From: Aminipila terrae
GTDB lineage: Bacteria; Bacillota; Clostridia; Peptostreptococcales; Anaerovoracaceae
Length of the DNA stretch: 64,000 nt
Assembly: GCF_010120715.1 (NCBI RefSeq)
Contig: NZ_CP047591.1
Coordinates: forward strand, 682,001 to 746,000
Direction: 5' to 3'
Shown piece after piece: positions 27,186-36,455 of this stretch (position 1 is its first letter; each line of letters begins with the position of its first letter). The position numbers and the translations under genes were made by a program. The notes beneath the pieces are model-generated. The model did no database searches. It saw nothing but the letters and a program-made list of their open reading frames with translations, and was not told the origin of the DNA.

Positions 27186-27986
27186 TTATTTACTCATTAA
27201 TCTGGATTTATCTACAGCAGCCTGAAATCCTGCTTCTACCAACTCTGAAAAACCTTTTTCCTGTAAAGTCTTTACAGCTTCAATAGTAGTTCCTCCTGGA
27301 GAACAGACATTGATTCTAAGCTGAACCGGATCTACGCCCGTTTCCAGCACCATCTTTGCTGCCCCAAGAACGGATTGTGCTGCAAATATAGTGGCCTGTT
27401 CTTTATTCATTCCATTCTTTACTGCCGCCTCTGCCAAAGCATCAATATACATATATGTATATGCAGGGCTGCTTCCACTGACTCCAATCACACAATGAAT
27501 AAGCTGCTCTTCAACCTCTTCAGCTTTCCCTATAGATTGAAAAATATCAAAAACAGAAACAAACTGTTCGTCATCTACATTTTTATTTCGGCTTACTGAA
27601 GTCATGGCTTCATTTACCATGGCCGGGGTGTTTGGCATAACTCTTACAATTTTTGCCTCTTTACCTACAAAGCCTGAAATACTTTCTATTGTAACTCCAG
27701 CAGCCATAGATACCAGAATTTTATCGCTGCTGTATTTTTCTGCTACCTGAGGCATTATCTCTGGGAACATATTGGGCTTAACTCCTAGCATGATTACGTT
27801 ACAGGCATCCATCAGTTCTGAAATATTCTGGCATGGGTTAACACCAAGTTCAGTGCAAAGTTTTTCTAGTTTGTCCAAGTCTCTGCCACAAACAAAAACA
27901 TCCTTATGCTGAATCCTGCCTGACGCCAGATACCCTCTGAGTATAGCGCCCCCCATGTTTCCTGCTCCTATAAAACCAAGTTTCAT
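27186..27986 (-). CDS. proC: Pyrroline-5-carboxylate reductase
   Basis: Last step of proline synthesis. The 266-residue enzyme starts 'MKLGFIGAGNMGGAILRGYL' (Rossmann GxGxxG) and has 'VIMLGVKPNMFPEI', 'IVRVMPNTPAMVNEAMT' and the C-terminal 'VCSPGGTTIEAVKTLQEKGF' loop. I chose the start at 27986, the Rossmann Met with a GGTGG seven bases upstream; the 27-residue extension is the upstream proB frame region. proB ends one base before it. proA lies 11 kb away. Confidence 0.96.
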   Translation of the reverse strand: MKLGFIGAGNMGGAILRGYLASGRIQHKDVFVCGRDLDKLEKLCTELGVNPCQNISELMDACNVIMLGVKPNMFPEIMPQVAEKYSSDKILVSMAAGVTIESISGFVGKEAKIVRVMPNTPAMVNEAMTSVSRNKNVDDEQFVSVFDIFQSIGKAEEVEEQLIHCVIGVSGSSPAYTYMYIDALAEAAVKNGMNKEQATIFAAQSVLGAAKMVLETGVDPVQLRINVCSPGGTTIEAVKTLQEKGFSELVEAGFQAAVDKSRLMSK

Positions 27987-27987
27987 A

Positions 27988-28791
27988 TTAATCCACCTTC
28001 CCGAAGAAAACGGTTCCGGTCTCTTCACCACAAGAAGCATTCTTAATAATATCCAGCTTTTTGCCATTCAGCAATATCATTGGTATTCCGTACTTATTTA
28101 CTCTTCTTGCGGCCTCAATCTTGCAGGTGATACCGCCTGTACCGAAGCTGCTTTTTCCCTTTACGTCTATGTTTTGAAGCAGTTCATTGATGTCATGGAT
28201 TTCTTCAATGAGCTTTGCATCTTTATAGGATTTAGGGTCTTTGTTAAAAACTCCATCTATATCACTTAATATAATAAGCGTATCTGCATTCCAGAGGCTT
28301 GCAGTAAGTGCGCTTAAAGTGTCATTATCTCCTATTTTTATTTCATCTACACTTACACTGTCATTTTCATTTATAATTGGCACTACGCCTTCATCAATCA
28401 GTGTAAATAAAGCGTTTCTGATATTTAAATTTCTTGTATGTTCTTCAAAGTCTTCTTTCGTAAGAAGAATTTGTCCTACATGCAGACCATAATCGCTAAA
28501 ATACTGCTTATACGCCATCATCAGTTCTACCTGTCCAATAGCACACAAAGCCTGCTTATAGTTAATATCTCCTCTTCTGCTCCATTTATTTATTGCACCT
28601 ATGCCACAGATTCTGGCACCGGAAGATACTACCACAACTTGCTTTCCCTGCTGAATCAATCCATTTACCTGTTCAACAAAGTTTTGTATGGCCGTTTTAT
28701 TTACATTACCATGGTCATCAGACAACACATTGCTTCCCAGTTTAATAACAATTTTTTTACTATCATTTATTACTTCACTTATCGCACTCAT
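27988..28791 (-). CDS. proB: Glutamate 5-kinase (short form, no PUA domain)
   Basis: Phosphorylates glutamate to start proline synthesis. Its 267 residues contain only the amino-acid kinase domain: 'KKIVIKLGSNVLSD', 'VVVVSSGA', 'PIINENDSVSVDEIKIGDNDTLSALTA', 'LSDIDGVFNKDP' and 'GTGGITCKIEAA'. The C-terminal PUA domain of longer ProB enzymes is absent, as in several clostridia. It directly precedes proC. The minus-strand leader has a TATAAT box (plus 28895-28900), the -35 being poor. Confidence 0.95.
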   Translation of the reverse strand: MSAISEVINDSKKIVIKLGSNVLSDDHGNVNKTAIQNFVEQVNGLIQQGKQVVVVSSGARICGIGAINKWSRRGDINYKQALCAIGQVELMMAYKQYFSDYGLHVGQILLTKEDFEEHTRNLNIRNALFTLIDEGVVPIINENDSVSVDEIKIGDNDTLSALTASLWNADTLIILSDIDGVFNKDPKSYKDAKLIEEIHDINELLQNIDVKGKSSFGTGGITCKIEAARRVNKYGIPMILLNGKKLDIIKNASCGEETGTVFFGKVD

Positions 28792-28958
28792 ATTTACTCC
28801 CGTCCTGTAAGGTTTATAAAATCTATCCTGCTATAAAAAGCAAAATAAAGTCTTACCATATTAAAAATATTGATTATCTTTCATATGACCTAATATTATA
28901 CACCTTTTTTTGCCTGATTTAAATAGTTAATCAGTAAATAGATAAAACATATAGCGCT

Positions 28959-29561
28959 CTACCCCATATGTTTCTGGAGAAACAGCGGAATACTTTCGGT
29001 AAAGAATGCGTTAAACGTGTCTATTGTTTTATTTAAATCTTCTGGTAAAACTCCTAACGCCTGCTGTATGGCAATTCCATCCACAGCAGCTACCAGAATG
29101 GAAGCCACACTTTTTTCATATTCATTATTTTCTATTTGGAATGCCTCTTCAAATAAGTGGGCCGTATTCTTTATAATTTCAGAATAATTATTCAGGTATT
29201 TATTCTTTATAGGACGTTCTCTGGCGATAACATCACTGAGTAAAAGGATATGAAGTTTTTGTTCATCTATCTTAGACAATCTTTTCGATACTTCTGAAAC
29301 GATCTCTGAAAGCAGCTCTTTTCCCTTTTTAGGAATTTCATCCTTTACACCACCTACCATCTTGTGTGTAAATTGAAGGGACTGCTTCATTACATCAAAC
29401 ATAATCTCATCTTTATTTTTATAATGATGATAAAGTGAACCTGTAGTCAGACCCGCTTTTAATGCAATTTTCCGGACCGTGGTTTCTTCAATTGAGCTTT
29501 CCTTTAAAACTTCAATAGCAGCATCAATTATCCGTTGTTTTCTTTTATTCACTTCACCCAT
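28959..29561 (-). CDS. TetR-family transcriptional regulator
   Basis: A 200-residue repressor-type protein with an N-terminal helix-turn-helix 'ETTVRKIALKAGLTTGSLYHHYKNKDEIMFDVM' region (about residues 24-56) and a helical ligand and dimerisation domain. It lies at the end of the DUF5692-hypA-oxidoreductase-hypB block on the same strand, separated from the upstream gene by a terminator and about 160 bp. It is the best candidate regulator of that cassette. The perfect palindrome upstream of hypB could be its operator (inference). The ligand is unknown. Confidence 0.9.
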   Translation of the reverse strand: MGEVNKRKQRIIDAAIEVLKESSIEETTVRKIALKAGLTTGSLYHHYKNKDEIMFDVMKQSLQFTHKMVGGVKDEIPKKGKELLSEIVSEVSKRLSKIDEQKLHILLLSDVIARERPIKNKYLNNYSEIIKNTAHLFEEAFQIENNEYEKSVASILVAAVDGIAIQQALGVLPEDLNKTIDTFNAFFTESIPLFLQKHMG

Positions 29562-29670
29562 GATTTTTCCCTCATTTTTACTAATTTATAACTTTATACT
29601 AGCATAAAAGTATTTAACTTTCTATAAGAATAAAACCATTTGGCATTTTAACTGTTTTATTTCCAAACAA

Positions 29671-29706
29671 AGTAAGGGGCAGACCTTATTGATCCACCCC
29701 CTTACT
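29671..29706 (-). terminator. Intrinsic terminator after the DUF5692-like gene
   Basis: AGTAAGGGG and CCCCCTTACT pair, followed on the minus strand by TTGTTT. It closes the hypB-oxidoreductase-hypA-DUF5692 transcript. Confidence 0.7.
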
Positions 29707-29720
29707 AACACTTTAAAAAT

Positions 29721-30708
29721 TTATGCTGCCATATCTTTAACATCCTTATATTCTTTGCATTCTACATATAATTCCCCTGTATATGGATTTCTCTTTGTCT
29801 TTTTTACTTTGTAAATCATATAAATTATGACTGCAACATTACTTGCCAGTGCAAATATTCCCCAGAAAGTGTATAGCCCTGAGTTATATGTAGATTTTAC
29901 CACAAACATTCCTTCATCCTGAAAAGCCGGAAAGGTCTGCGCAAACATACACCAAATTGCCAGGGTCTGGGCTCTGTGCTGAAGCCATGCCCCTTACCAA
30001 GAGTGAATGCACAAAGGGTAGGAGCAAATAATAAAGCAAATCCTGCATACCATGAATGGGTAGGAATACAGTTATAAGTATACGTGAAATTCCATATATC
30101 ATATGCAATAATCCAGAACCAGAGCATATCAGGCCATAACATGTCCCGGCTCCCATCCTTATCTGTTTTTTTACGTATAACAATTCCAAACCATCCCGTT
30201 ATTGCAATAATATTAAGCAACCCGGCTATTCCATTCATATAGTTCCATGGTCCGCCCATTACCCCGCAACTTCTCCTTCTATTGGTCCTGAATTAGTAAG
30301 CCAGTAGTTCATGCCAACTTCAAAGTCCCTTGTGACGGCTTCTAAAATGTTTATAGCCAGTATCAAAGGTGGAAAGCAAAGGGCTATTTTATTATCTGCC
30401 AGTCTCCATGTAATCTGCCCTGTTATCTTGTCTTTTTTCTCAATATGTCTGATACACCAGAACCCGATACACCCCGCTGTGGCAGAATAAACCTTTGCCA
30501 GGTGGAACCAGTCCGTATACGTTTTTTCTTTTAAAGCAGTTGCCCAGATGATACTCAGGCAAACTGGCAAAATAATAAAACTGAAAAAACCTGCCCACTT
30601 CCATCTTCGTGCAAACTCATTAAATAAGAACAAACCTGCAAAAACCACGAACCACATTCCCCATGCAGAGAAAAAAGTTGCTCCCTCTGCATAATTAAAA
30701 GTAAACAT
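29721..30708 (-). pseudogene. DUF5692-like polytopic membrane protein, frame broken twice
   Basis: Three overlapping frames form one protein of about 325 residues rich in hydrophobic, Trp-rich helices (about eight). Pieces: 30259-30708 (begins 'MFTFNYAEGATFFSAWGMWF'), about 29992-30259 ('MGGPWNYMNGIAGLLNIIAIT'), and 29721-29990 (ends with a basic cytosolic tail). Each break is cured by one extra G in a G4 run (plus-strand C4 at 30262-30265 and at 29990-29993), giving ...EVAGVMGGPWN... and ...LGKGAWLQHRAQTLAIWCMFAQ.... I associate the sequence with the DUF5692 family from memory; function unknown. It follows hypA by 15 bp and is last in the cassette. Conserved Trp, His and Glu within helices suggest transport or a membrane redox role, but this is a guess. 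Confidence 0.7.
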
Positions 30709-30723
30709 ACAATCCCCTCCTCT

Positions 30724-31065
30724 TTAGCACGCAATAATTTCTTTAATTTTAAATTCTCTTCCACATAAGATTTCCCAATGATTACTTCCGCACTTTGGGC
30801 ATTTTTTATGGTTTTCAAGAATATTAAAAACTTTGCTGCACTGTTTGCAAATTCCATTTCCAGGAATCATCTCAATTCTCAATTTTGTATACTCCAATAA
30901 AGTTCCATCAATTGCAGCAGGATAGCAATCCTGAATATATCTGGGAACAACCGGAGATAATTCTCCAATCTGAAGAATCAACGTATCAATCTGTGTTATT
31001 CCGTTTCTCTTTGCAAAATTTTCAACTGTTTTTACAATTTCAATTAAAATACCAAGCTCATGCAT
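30724..31065 (-). CDS. hypA: Hydrogenase/urease nickel metallochaperone HypA
   Basis: A 113-residue nickel-delivery protein. It starts with the Ni-binding 'MHELGILIEIVKTVENFA' (Met1-His2-Glu3 intact), has 'LQIGELSPVVPRYIQDCY', and the zinc site 'CKQC' ... 'CPKC' (about residues 74-92). All ligands are present. It normally acts with HypB to load Ni into NiFe hydrogenase. No hydrogenase, hypC-F or urease gene lies in the window; instead it is sandwiched between a FeS/FAD oxidoreductase and a membrane protein, so its client may be another Ni enzyme. Confidence 0.93.
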   Translation of the reverse strand: MHELGILIEIVKTVENFAKRNGITQIDTLILQIGELSPVVPRYIQDCYPAAIDGTLLEYTKLRIEMIPGNGICKQCSKVFNILENHKKCPKCGSNHWEILCGREFKIKEIIAC

Positions 31066-31099
31066 CTAATCACCCATTATGATTTAATGTCAGCAACTA

Positions 31100-33789
31100 T
31101 TAGTTTTTACGGTTATACCCCAAAAACCTTTTAGCCTTTTTAATCGCAATTCTTCCTTTCCTCTTTAACATGTGTCTCATAACAATCGGTTTTATATCCT
31201 GAAATGCTGCACCCTCTCCATCATATTTCCTGACAAGAGAAATGGCTTCAAATTTACATTTTGTGGTACAGACCCCACAGCCTACGCATAAAAATTCATC
31301 TACAATGGTAGCTCCACAGCTTAAGCAGCGTTCTGTTTCCTTCTTTACCTGTTGTTCTGTAAAGGTTCCCCGTACATCCCGGAAGGTCTCTTTTGATTTG
31401 GTTTCAGCCACAGGACTGGATTTTTGTCTTGGCATATAATCGTATCCACTAAAATCCACATTTTCTTTATCCAGCGATTTAAAGTTTCTTCTACTCCTTC
31501 CAATAGTTAAACTCTGCCCTGGATGAACATAGCGATGTATGGAAATTGCTGCCTGTTTGCCAGCAGCTATGGCATCTATAGCAAATCTTGGACCTGTAAC
31601 TGCATCTCCGCCAGCAAAAACATCTGGTTCTCCACTCTGAAAAGTAAACGAATCAACCTTTATGGTTTTATTGGGATTTAATTCAATATTGGAATCTTCA
31701 ATTAAACTTCCCCACTGGATAGACTGCCCCACAGAAACAAGCACATGATCTGCTTCAATAAAAATGGTTTTTGTTTCATCGTAGGAAGGGCTGAATCTCC
31801 CTTTTTCATCGAATACAGAGATACATTTTCTAAATTCCACCCCACAGACTCGGCCATTTTCTGTCACAATGCGTTTTGGACCCCAGGAATTATTTATAGA
31901 AATATCCTCCTTAAGAGTTTCTTCAATTTCTTCGTCCAGTGCAGGCATTTCTCCACGACTCTCAAGACAGAACATGCTGACTTTAGAATCTGTTACTCTT
32001 GCTGCAACTCTTGCCACATCAATGGCAACATTTCCTCCTCCGATAACAATCACTTTACCCTTTAGTTCTACATTTTGACCTAAATTTATGTTACGTAAAA
32101 AATCTACTCCTGCAGCAACGCCTTCTGCATCTTCACCTTCTATACCCAGCTGCCTTCCCTGTTGGGCCCTAGTGCCAGATAAAATGCCTGGAATCCCTGT
32201 TCACGCAGTTCATTCAGGCTTATATCCCTGCCAACTTCAACACCCGTCTTAAATTCCACTTTTAAGTGTTGTAAAATATCAATTTCCGCCTTAACCACAT
32301 CTTTTTCTAATCTAAAGGATGGGATCCCAAGGGCCAGCATTCCTCCCGCAACATTTTGCTTTTCAAATACTGTTACATGATAGCCATCCAATGCTAAGAA
32401 ATACGCGCAAGATAATCCTGCCGGTCCCCCACCGATAACAGCAATCTTATTTCCATAATTGTGATGTACTTCGGGTATGTACCGCATATCCAGATTTAAG
32501 TCCTGCTCTGCAATAAATTTTTTAATATCATCTATGGCAATGGGGTCGTCAAAATCACCTCTGGTACATGCAGCTTCACATTTTCTTGGGCAAATCCGGC
32601 CACATACTGCAGGAAACGGGTTTTCCTGCTTTATCAATTTTAAGGCTTCTGTATATCTGCCCTGAGAGGCTAGTTTTATATAGCCTGGGATTGCAATGTG
32701 GGCAGGACATTCTGTTTTGCAGGGTGCGGTTCCTGTATTTACAACCTCCTGTCGGTTGTATCGGTAACCCGGATTCCAATGCTCTGAACCCCACTCCGTA
32801 TCATAGGGTAGCGCCGTCCGTTCTGGTTCTTTAACGGGTATTTTAGTACAGATTTTCTGACCTAACCGTAAAGCATTAACCTGACAGCCTTCCACACACT
32901 CACCACAGCCTACACATTTTGTCTTGTCTACATGGGAAACATAATTCGAACGTACCATGTCCGGATTTAAAAACATTTCTGCTGTTCTTAAAGACAGACA
33001 GGAACATCCACAGCAATTACAAATAGCATGGGTTTTTCCTGAACCATCTGTATTGGGAATTTGATGAACCAGTCCGTTTTCTTCTGCTTTTCTGATAACC
33101 TCAAAAGCTTCTTCCCTTGATATTTTTCTGCCTCTTCCCGTGCGAATGTAATATTCTGCAGCATGCCCCATCTGGATGCACATATCTTCTTTTAAATGAC
33201 CACACCCTTCCCCCATAATTTCTCTTACCGTACGGCAGGAACAATCTGAGACGGAAAATATATCATTTTCATTGAGATACTTTGAGACCTCTTCATAAGA
33301 TGCCCTTCTGGATTCTCCATCGATGGCTTTTTCTATAGGAATAACACGCATCAGCCCAATCCCCACGGGGAAATTTCCAGCAGTAGCCGGCCCTCTTACT
33401 CTTCCGTATTCTTCAAATGCCTCAGCAATCTGTGGATACTTTCTTACATTTTCCTTATTGTTCGTCATCATTTCCATAATCCCGGGAACCCAGGTGTCAT
33501 GCCAGTATTTGTCAACCCCATCAATTACATTAACAAAGCAAACCCCGTCAACGGCCAGCTTCCACAAAGCCTTTTCCGCTTCTGCAGTTGATTTACCACT
33601 CTTTGCTCCGATTTCTTCTGCACTCATAGGTTTACGAAACTCCAAGTGGAGTGCAATTTCAGCCATTTCATCCGTAACTACAGGCTCCAGTATTTTATAC
33701 TCTGGGTCGTCTACTGTTATCCCATGTTTAGACCCCATTTTTTTCCTGCTGATTTTATTGGCAAGTTGTAAAACCTTTTCGCTTGTCAT
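31100..33789 (-). pseudogene. Large FeS/FAD NAD(P)H-dependent oxidoreductase (glutamate-synthase small-subunit-like), frame broken once
   Basis: A fusion of about 890 residues when repaired. N-terminus: a winged-helix-like segment (about 35-90), a Cys-rich domain with 'VSDCSCRTVREIMGEGCGHLKEDMC' and 'ICNCCGCSC' (about 205-290), then a ferredoxin site 'CVGCGECVEGC'. Next comes a GltD-like module: 'CKTECPAHIAIPGYI', 'CGRICPRKCEAACTRG', FAD site 'IAVIGGGPAGLSCAYFLA', NAD(P) site 'VIGGGNVAIDVARVAAR', 'FAGGDAVTGPRFAIDAIAAGKQAA', and a final 'CLSC...CVGCGVCTTKC' FeS site. The frame breaks at GGGCCC (32164-32169): one more G gives ALGAQQGRQLGIEGEDAEGV instead of ALGPNREGSWV-stop. It is flanked by hypA and hypB. 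Substrate unknown. Confidence 0.82.
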
Positions 33790-34489
33790 CTGCTTTCCTC
33801 CTGATTTTAATTAAAGTACTACTCCTGATTCCATTTTTCACTTCACTTCTAATCCATTGCAGCCATTCTTCCACACCTTCGCCAGTTCTGGCCGAAATAG
33901 GTATAATTTTAATGGCTGGGTTTATTTTTTGTACCTGATGCTTTACCGCATCTATATTAAAATCAAAATAGTCCATTACATCAATTTTATTAATAAGTAA
34001 AACATCAACAATTGAAAACATTAAAGGATATTTCAAAGGTTTGTCGTCTCCTTCTGGAACGCTTAAAATCATGGCATTTTTACAGGCGCCAGTATCGAAC
34101 TCTGCCGGACAGACCAGGTTCCCTACATTTTCTAATATGGCAAAATCAATATCCTGAGTACTTAGTTCTGCCAACCCTTGTTTTGTCATACCTGCATCAA
34201 GATGACACATTCCTCCTGTATGTAATTGAATTACTTTCACTCCCGCTTCAGCAACTGCACATGCGTCTACATCCGAATCAATATCCGCTTCCAATACTCC
34301 AATTGTCATTTCATTTTTTAAGGCTTCTATTGTCTTTATTACAGTAGTAGTTTTTCCTGAACCTGGGGATGACATTAAATTCAGCAAAAATGTTTTCTCT
34401 TTCTTTAGCCGATCTCTTAGCAAGTCTGCTTGTTTGTTGTTGTTATCAAAAACATTTTGCTTGATTTCAATAACTTTAAAGGCACTCAT
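33755..34489 (-). CDS. hypB: Hydrogenase nickel incorporation GTPase HypB
   Basis: A GTPase that drives nickel delivery with HypA. Its P-loop 'LMSSPGSGKTTTVIKTIEAL' is at about residue 37, 'LEADIDSDVDACAV' follows, and the metal/GTPase signature 'LHTGGMCHLDAGM' (about 93) and 'NVGNLVCPAEFDTGA' are intact. 'LLINKIDVMDYFDF' is the NKxD specificity motif. There is no N-terminal His-rich tail. The last ~25 residues run into the next gene's ribosome binding site and start (35 bp overlap). One extra A in the A5 run (plus T5 33834-33838) would end the protein at ...SEVKKWNQE, so this tail may be another undercall. It is the first gene of the cassette. Confidence 0.93.
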   Translation of the reverse strand: MSAFKVIEIKQNVFDNNNKQADLLRDRLKKEKTFLLNLMSSPGSGKTTTVIKTIEALKNEMTIGVLEADIDSDVDACAVAEAGVKVIQLHTGGMCHLDAGMTKQGLAELSTQDIDFAILENVGNLVCPAEFDTGACKNAMILSVPEGDDKPLKYPLMFSIVDVLLINKIDVMDYFDFNIDAVKHQVQKINPAIKIIPISARTGEGVEEWLQWIRSEVKNGIRSSTLIKIRRKADDKRKGFTTCQ

Positions 34490-34585
34490 AGCATGTTTCC
34501 TCCTATCTTCACCATAAGCTAAAATAAAATTTATAATTCTGATTCTGACATTAAGGCTAAAAATATGGCTACATTAATTATTATT

Positions 34586-34609
34586 AAAACATAACGCTTG
34601 TTATGTTTT
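34586..34609. promoter_or_regulatory. Perfect palindrome upstream of hypB, candidate operator
   Basis: AAAACATAAC-GCTT-GTTATGTTTT, ten-base arms, 97 bp before hypB. A further CATAAC half-site occurs at 34618-34623. It has the size of a TetR-family operator. It could also fold as a hairpin in RNA. Confidence 0.5.
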
Positions 34610-34703
34610 TTATTCATCATAACATGTACTTAATTTTTTGTCTACAATTACTCAAATAATTCTAAAAATTAAAAAAAATCATCCAGACACTGCTCCAAAA
34701 AAC

Positions 34704-34744
34704 AAAAACGAGCAAAAATTCAAAAGATTTTTTGCTCGTTTTTT
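34704..34744. terminator. Intrinsic terminator after the ABC-F gene
   Basis: AAAACGAGCAAAAA pairs with TTTTTTGCTCGTTTT; T- and A-tracts flank both sides, so it works in either direction. It ends the ABC-F gene on the minus strand. Confidence 0.85.
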
Positions 34745-34763
34745 ATAACTTCATTATTTATAT

Positions 34764-36356
34764 TTATTTTCCAAACTGCTCTATAAATTCATCATAAGTA
34801 CAAACTCTGTCAACAATACTTCCATCTTCCTGGATTTCGATTATTCTATTGGCAATAGTCTGAATAAATTCATGGTCATGTGATGCGAATAACAGATTGC
34901 CCTTAAAATCAATTAATCCATTATTAAGTGCAGTAATTGATTCCAGGTCCAAATGATTTGTCGGCTGATCAAGCACTAGGATATTTGAGCCAAACAACAT
35001 CATTCTTGAAAGCATACATCTGACTTTTTCTCCTCCGGATAAAACCTTAACTGGTTTGTATACATCATCTCCAGAGAAAAGCATTCTTCCTAAGAATCCT
35101 CTAAGGAACGTTTCTGTTGTCTCCGTTGTGAACTGTCCCAGCCACTTAATAATTCCTAAATCACAGTCATCGAAAAATTCACCGTTTTCCCTTGGGAAAT
35201 AAGACTGAGAAGTGCTTACGCCCCACTTAAATGTACCTTCATCTGGTTCAATTTCTTCCATTAAAATCTTAAACAGTGTAGTATTTGCAATTTCATTTTC
35301 ACCTACAAAGGCTATTTTATCTCCCTTATTTAATCTGAAAGAAACATTATCAAGTACTTTTACCCCATCAATGGTCTTTGAGATACCTTCTACGGTTAAA
35401 AGTTCCTTGCCAGCTTCTCTATCCATTTGGAACCCAACATAAGGGTATCGTCTGGAGGAAGCAGGTATTTCATCAACGGTCAATTTCTCAATCAGCTTTC
35501 TTCTTGATGTTGCCTGTTTTGACTTAGATTTATTGGCTGAGAATCTCTGAATGAAGCTCTGCAATTCTTTAATTTTATCCTCATTCTTTTTGTTCTGGTC
35601 TTTTATCATTCTTTGTACTAACTGGGAGGATTCATACCAGAATTCATAGTTACCTACATACATCTTAATTTTACCATAGTCTACATCCACGATATTAGTA
35701 CATACCGTGTTTAAGAAATGTCTGTCATGGGATACTACAAGCATAGTTCCGGGATATTCCAGAAGGAAATCTTCAAGCCAGTTAATGGCTACGATGTCAA
35801 GACCGTTAGTAGGTTCGTCCAATAAAATGATTTCAGGTTTTCCAAATAACGCCTGGGCTAACAGAACTTTAACCTTTTCTTTTTCAGTAAGAGAACTCAT
35901 TTCATTATAAAGAATATCTATTGAAAGTCCCAGACCCTGAATCAATCTTCCTGCATCTGATTCAGCTTCCCATCCATCAAGCTCTGCAAATTCACCTTCC
36001 AGTTCTGAAGCCTTAATCCCGTCTTCATCTGTAAAATCTTCTTTTGCATAGAGGGCATCCTTTTCCTGCATAATCTGATATAATCTTGGATTTCCCTGAA
36101 TAATAGTATCCAGAACATTAAAATCATCAAATGCAAAGTGATCCTGTTTCAGTACTGACATTCTCATATCCTTGCCAATACTAACATTTCCTGTGGTAGG
36201 GTCTAAATCCCCTGATAAGATTCTTAAAAAAGTTGATTTTCCAGCCCCATTGGCACCGATAATACCATAACAATTTCCTGGCGTAAACTTTAAGTCTACA
36301 TCTTTAAAAAGTGTAGTTCCGCTAAAATTCATACTAACATTTGTAACATTTATCAT
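34764..36356 (-). CDS. ABC-F family ATPase, YkpA/YbiT type
   Basis: A soluble protein of 530 residues, the length of the YbiT/YkpA group, with two ABC cassettes and no membrane segments. Cassette 1: Walker A 'GIIGANGAGKSTFLRIL' (about residue 36), Walker B 'IILLDEPTNGLDI'. Then the inter-domain 'P-site tRNA interaction' linker rich in Lys and Glu (about 245-300). Cassette 2: a degenerate Walker A 'IAFVGENEIANTTLFKIL', signature 'LSGGEKVRCMLSRMM', 'ILVLDQPTNHLDLESI'. The first cassette's signature is 'LTEKEKVKVLLAQAL' in place of LSGGE, and the second Walker A lacks GKS/T. ABC-F proteins act on ribosomes. An antibiotic-protection role is not indicated. Confidence 0.88.
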   Translation of the reverse strand: MINVTNVSMNFSGTTLFKDVDLKFTPGNCYGIIGANGAGKSTFLRILSGDLDPTTGNVSIGKDMRMSVLKQDHFAFDDFNVLDTIIQGNPRLYQIMQEKDALYAKEDFTDEDGIKASELEGEFAELDGWEAESDAGRLIQGLGLSIDILYNEMSSLTEKEKVKVLLAQALFGKPEIILLDEPTNGLDIVAINWLEDFLLEYPGTMLVVSHDRHFLNTVCTNIVDVDYGKIKMYVGNYEFWYESSQLVQRMIKDQNKKNEDKIKELQSFIQRFSANKSKSKQATSRRKLIEKLTVDEIPASSRRYPYVGFQMDREAGKELLTVEGISKTIDGVKVLDNVSFRLNKGDKIAFVGENEIANTTLFKILMEEIEPDEGTFKWGVSTSQSYFPRENGEFFDDCDLGIIKWLGQFTTETTETFLRGFLGRMLFSGDDVYKPVKVLSGGEKVRCMLSRMMLFGSNILVLDQPTNHLDLESITALNNGLIDFKGNLLFASHDHEFIQTIANRIIEIQEDGSIVDRVCTYDEFIEQFGK

Positions 36357-36455
36357 ATTTTAATTGTACCTCCATTTAACTGATTAAAGATTGTATCTGT
36401 CTGATTCTTTAATTCATTTACTTATCACATCTATCTATAAAATATTTATACACAA

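Noticed and set aside
27987..28067. N-terminal extension of proC
   Set aside because: It reads through proB's end and ribosome binding site; the Rossmann start at 27986 is the natural one.
29914..30189. A separate 91-residue ORF overlapping the membrane gene
   Set aside because: It is a shadow frame of the twice-broken DUF5692-like gene.
30724..31065. HypA as a zinc-ribbon protein unrelated to nickel
   Set aside because: The Met-His-Glu N-terminus and both CxxC pairs are in HypA register.
28959..34489. A NiFe hydrogenase operon
   Set aside because: Only hypA and hypB are present; the large protein is a GltD-like flavoprotein with FeS sites and has no hydrogenase L1/L2 motifs.
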